DNA from: Clostridiales bacterium SIT11 | Lineage (GTDB): Bacteria > Bacillota > Clostridia > Tissierellales > Peptoniphilaceae | Length of the DNA stretch: 64,000 nucleotides | NCBI GenBank assembly: GCA_001299455.1 | Contig: CYUK01000003.1 | Span: 744,001-808,000, forward strand | Reading direction: 5' to 3' | In this document: positions 63,964 to 64,000 of the stretch, piece after piece | How positions within the stretch are numbered: the first letter of the stretch is position 1 | Layout: every line of letters starts with the position of its first letter | Position numbers and translations under genes: made by a program | Notes under the pieces: model-generated | What the model was told of the DNA's origin: nothing | The model's input: only the letters and a program-made list of their open reading frames with translations | The model's database searches: none

Positions 63964-64000
63964 TAGAAAAATTAGCAATTCTAACTGTTATAGCCCTTAG

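Overview
The window looks like chromosomal DNA of an anaerobic, low-to-mid GC member of the Bacillota, most likely a Tissierellia/Peptoniphilaceae-type coccus. The clues are a SufCBDSU operon, a CIRCE-controlled groES-groEL pair, Rex, a 2,4-diaminopentanoate dehydrogenase of ornithine fermentation, NhaC-family antiporters, an S-layer-homology protein and strong AGGAGG ribosome binding sites. The lineage is an inference; no rRNA is present to confirm it.

Layout. 1-5 kb: a partial SLH surface protein, then the rpmG-secE-nusG-rplK-rplA operon (minus), which ends at a terminator without rplJ-rplL. 5-10.4 kb: a DUF1232 protein, two tandem mgtE magnesium channels and a DUF1858 protein. 10.5-13.7 kb: a DUF1002 secreted protein divergent from an XpaC-like/TelA pair. 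13.8-18.7 kb: the complete suf operon. 19-27 kb: a secreted stalk-domain protein, a VanX-type dipeptidase with a DUF819 permease, groESL, DUF554, an OGG-like glycosylase and rex. 27-36.7 kb: an ABC-F ATPase, an unusual pair (PD-(D/E)XK nuclease-like protein plus beta-CASP MBL protein), a peroxiredoxin, a YhfC/MoxR/VWA cluster and a 2-hydroxyacid dehydrogenase. 36.8-44 kb: tRNA-Arg, two D,D-carboxypeptidases, a CoA-disulfide reductase-like enzyme, tRNA-Pro, an M20 amidohydrolase and CstA. 44-55 kb: an ABC exporter, HtrA, a nitroreductase, a zinc metallopeptidase, DUF951, DUF5711-like, a MocR regulator, SppA-RDD and an EamA transporter. 55-59.5 kb: two near-identical nhaC genes with a decayed third copy between them. 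59.8-64 kb: a small membrane protein, a PaaI thioesterase, DinB, diaminopentanoate dehydrogenase, a HAD phosphatase, an HMA-fold protein lacking one metal-binding cysteine, and tRNA-Thr.

The least ordinary material is intergenic. Four gene-free stretches (about 1.74-2.58, 4.92-5.80, 9.04-10.19 and 43.9-44.24 kb) are mosaics of several hairpin-forming repeat modules. A 108-bp module occurs five times, each time at the same place inside the loop of a smaller palindromic repeat and, in four of the five, bounded by ACAA on both sides; this resembles nested insertion of a miniature mobile element. A second module keeps a two-tier hairpin shape while its stem sequence is replaced. No CRISPR array, prophage or integrase was seen.

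Several starts are non-ATG (nusG GTG, sufU TTG, the VWA protein GTG, the DUF5711-like gene TTG) and several operons are translationally coupled by short overlaps. Starts were chosen from Shine-Dalgarno position. All functional names come from motif and family recognition by eye; no database search was possible.
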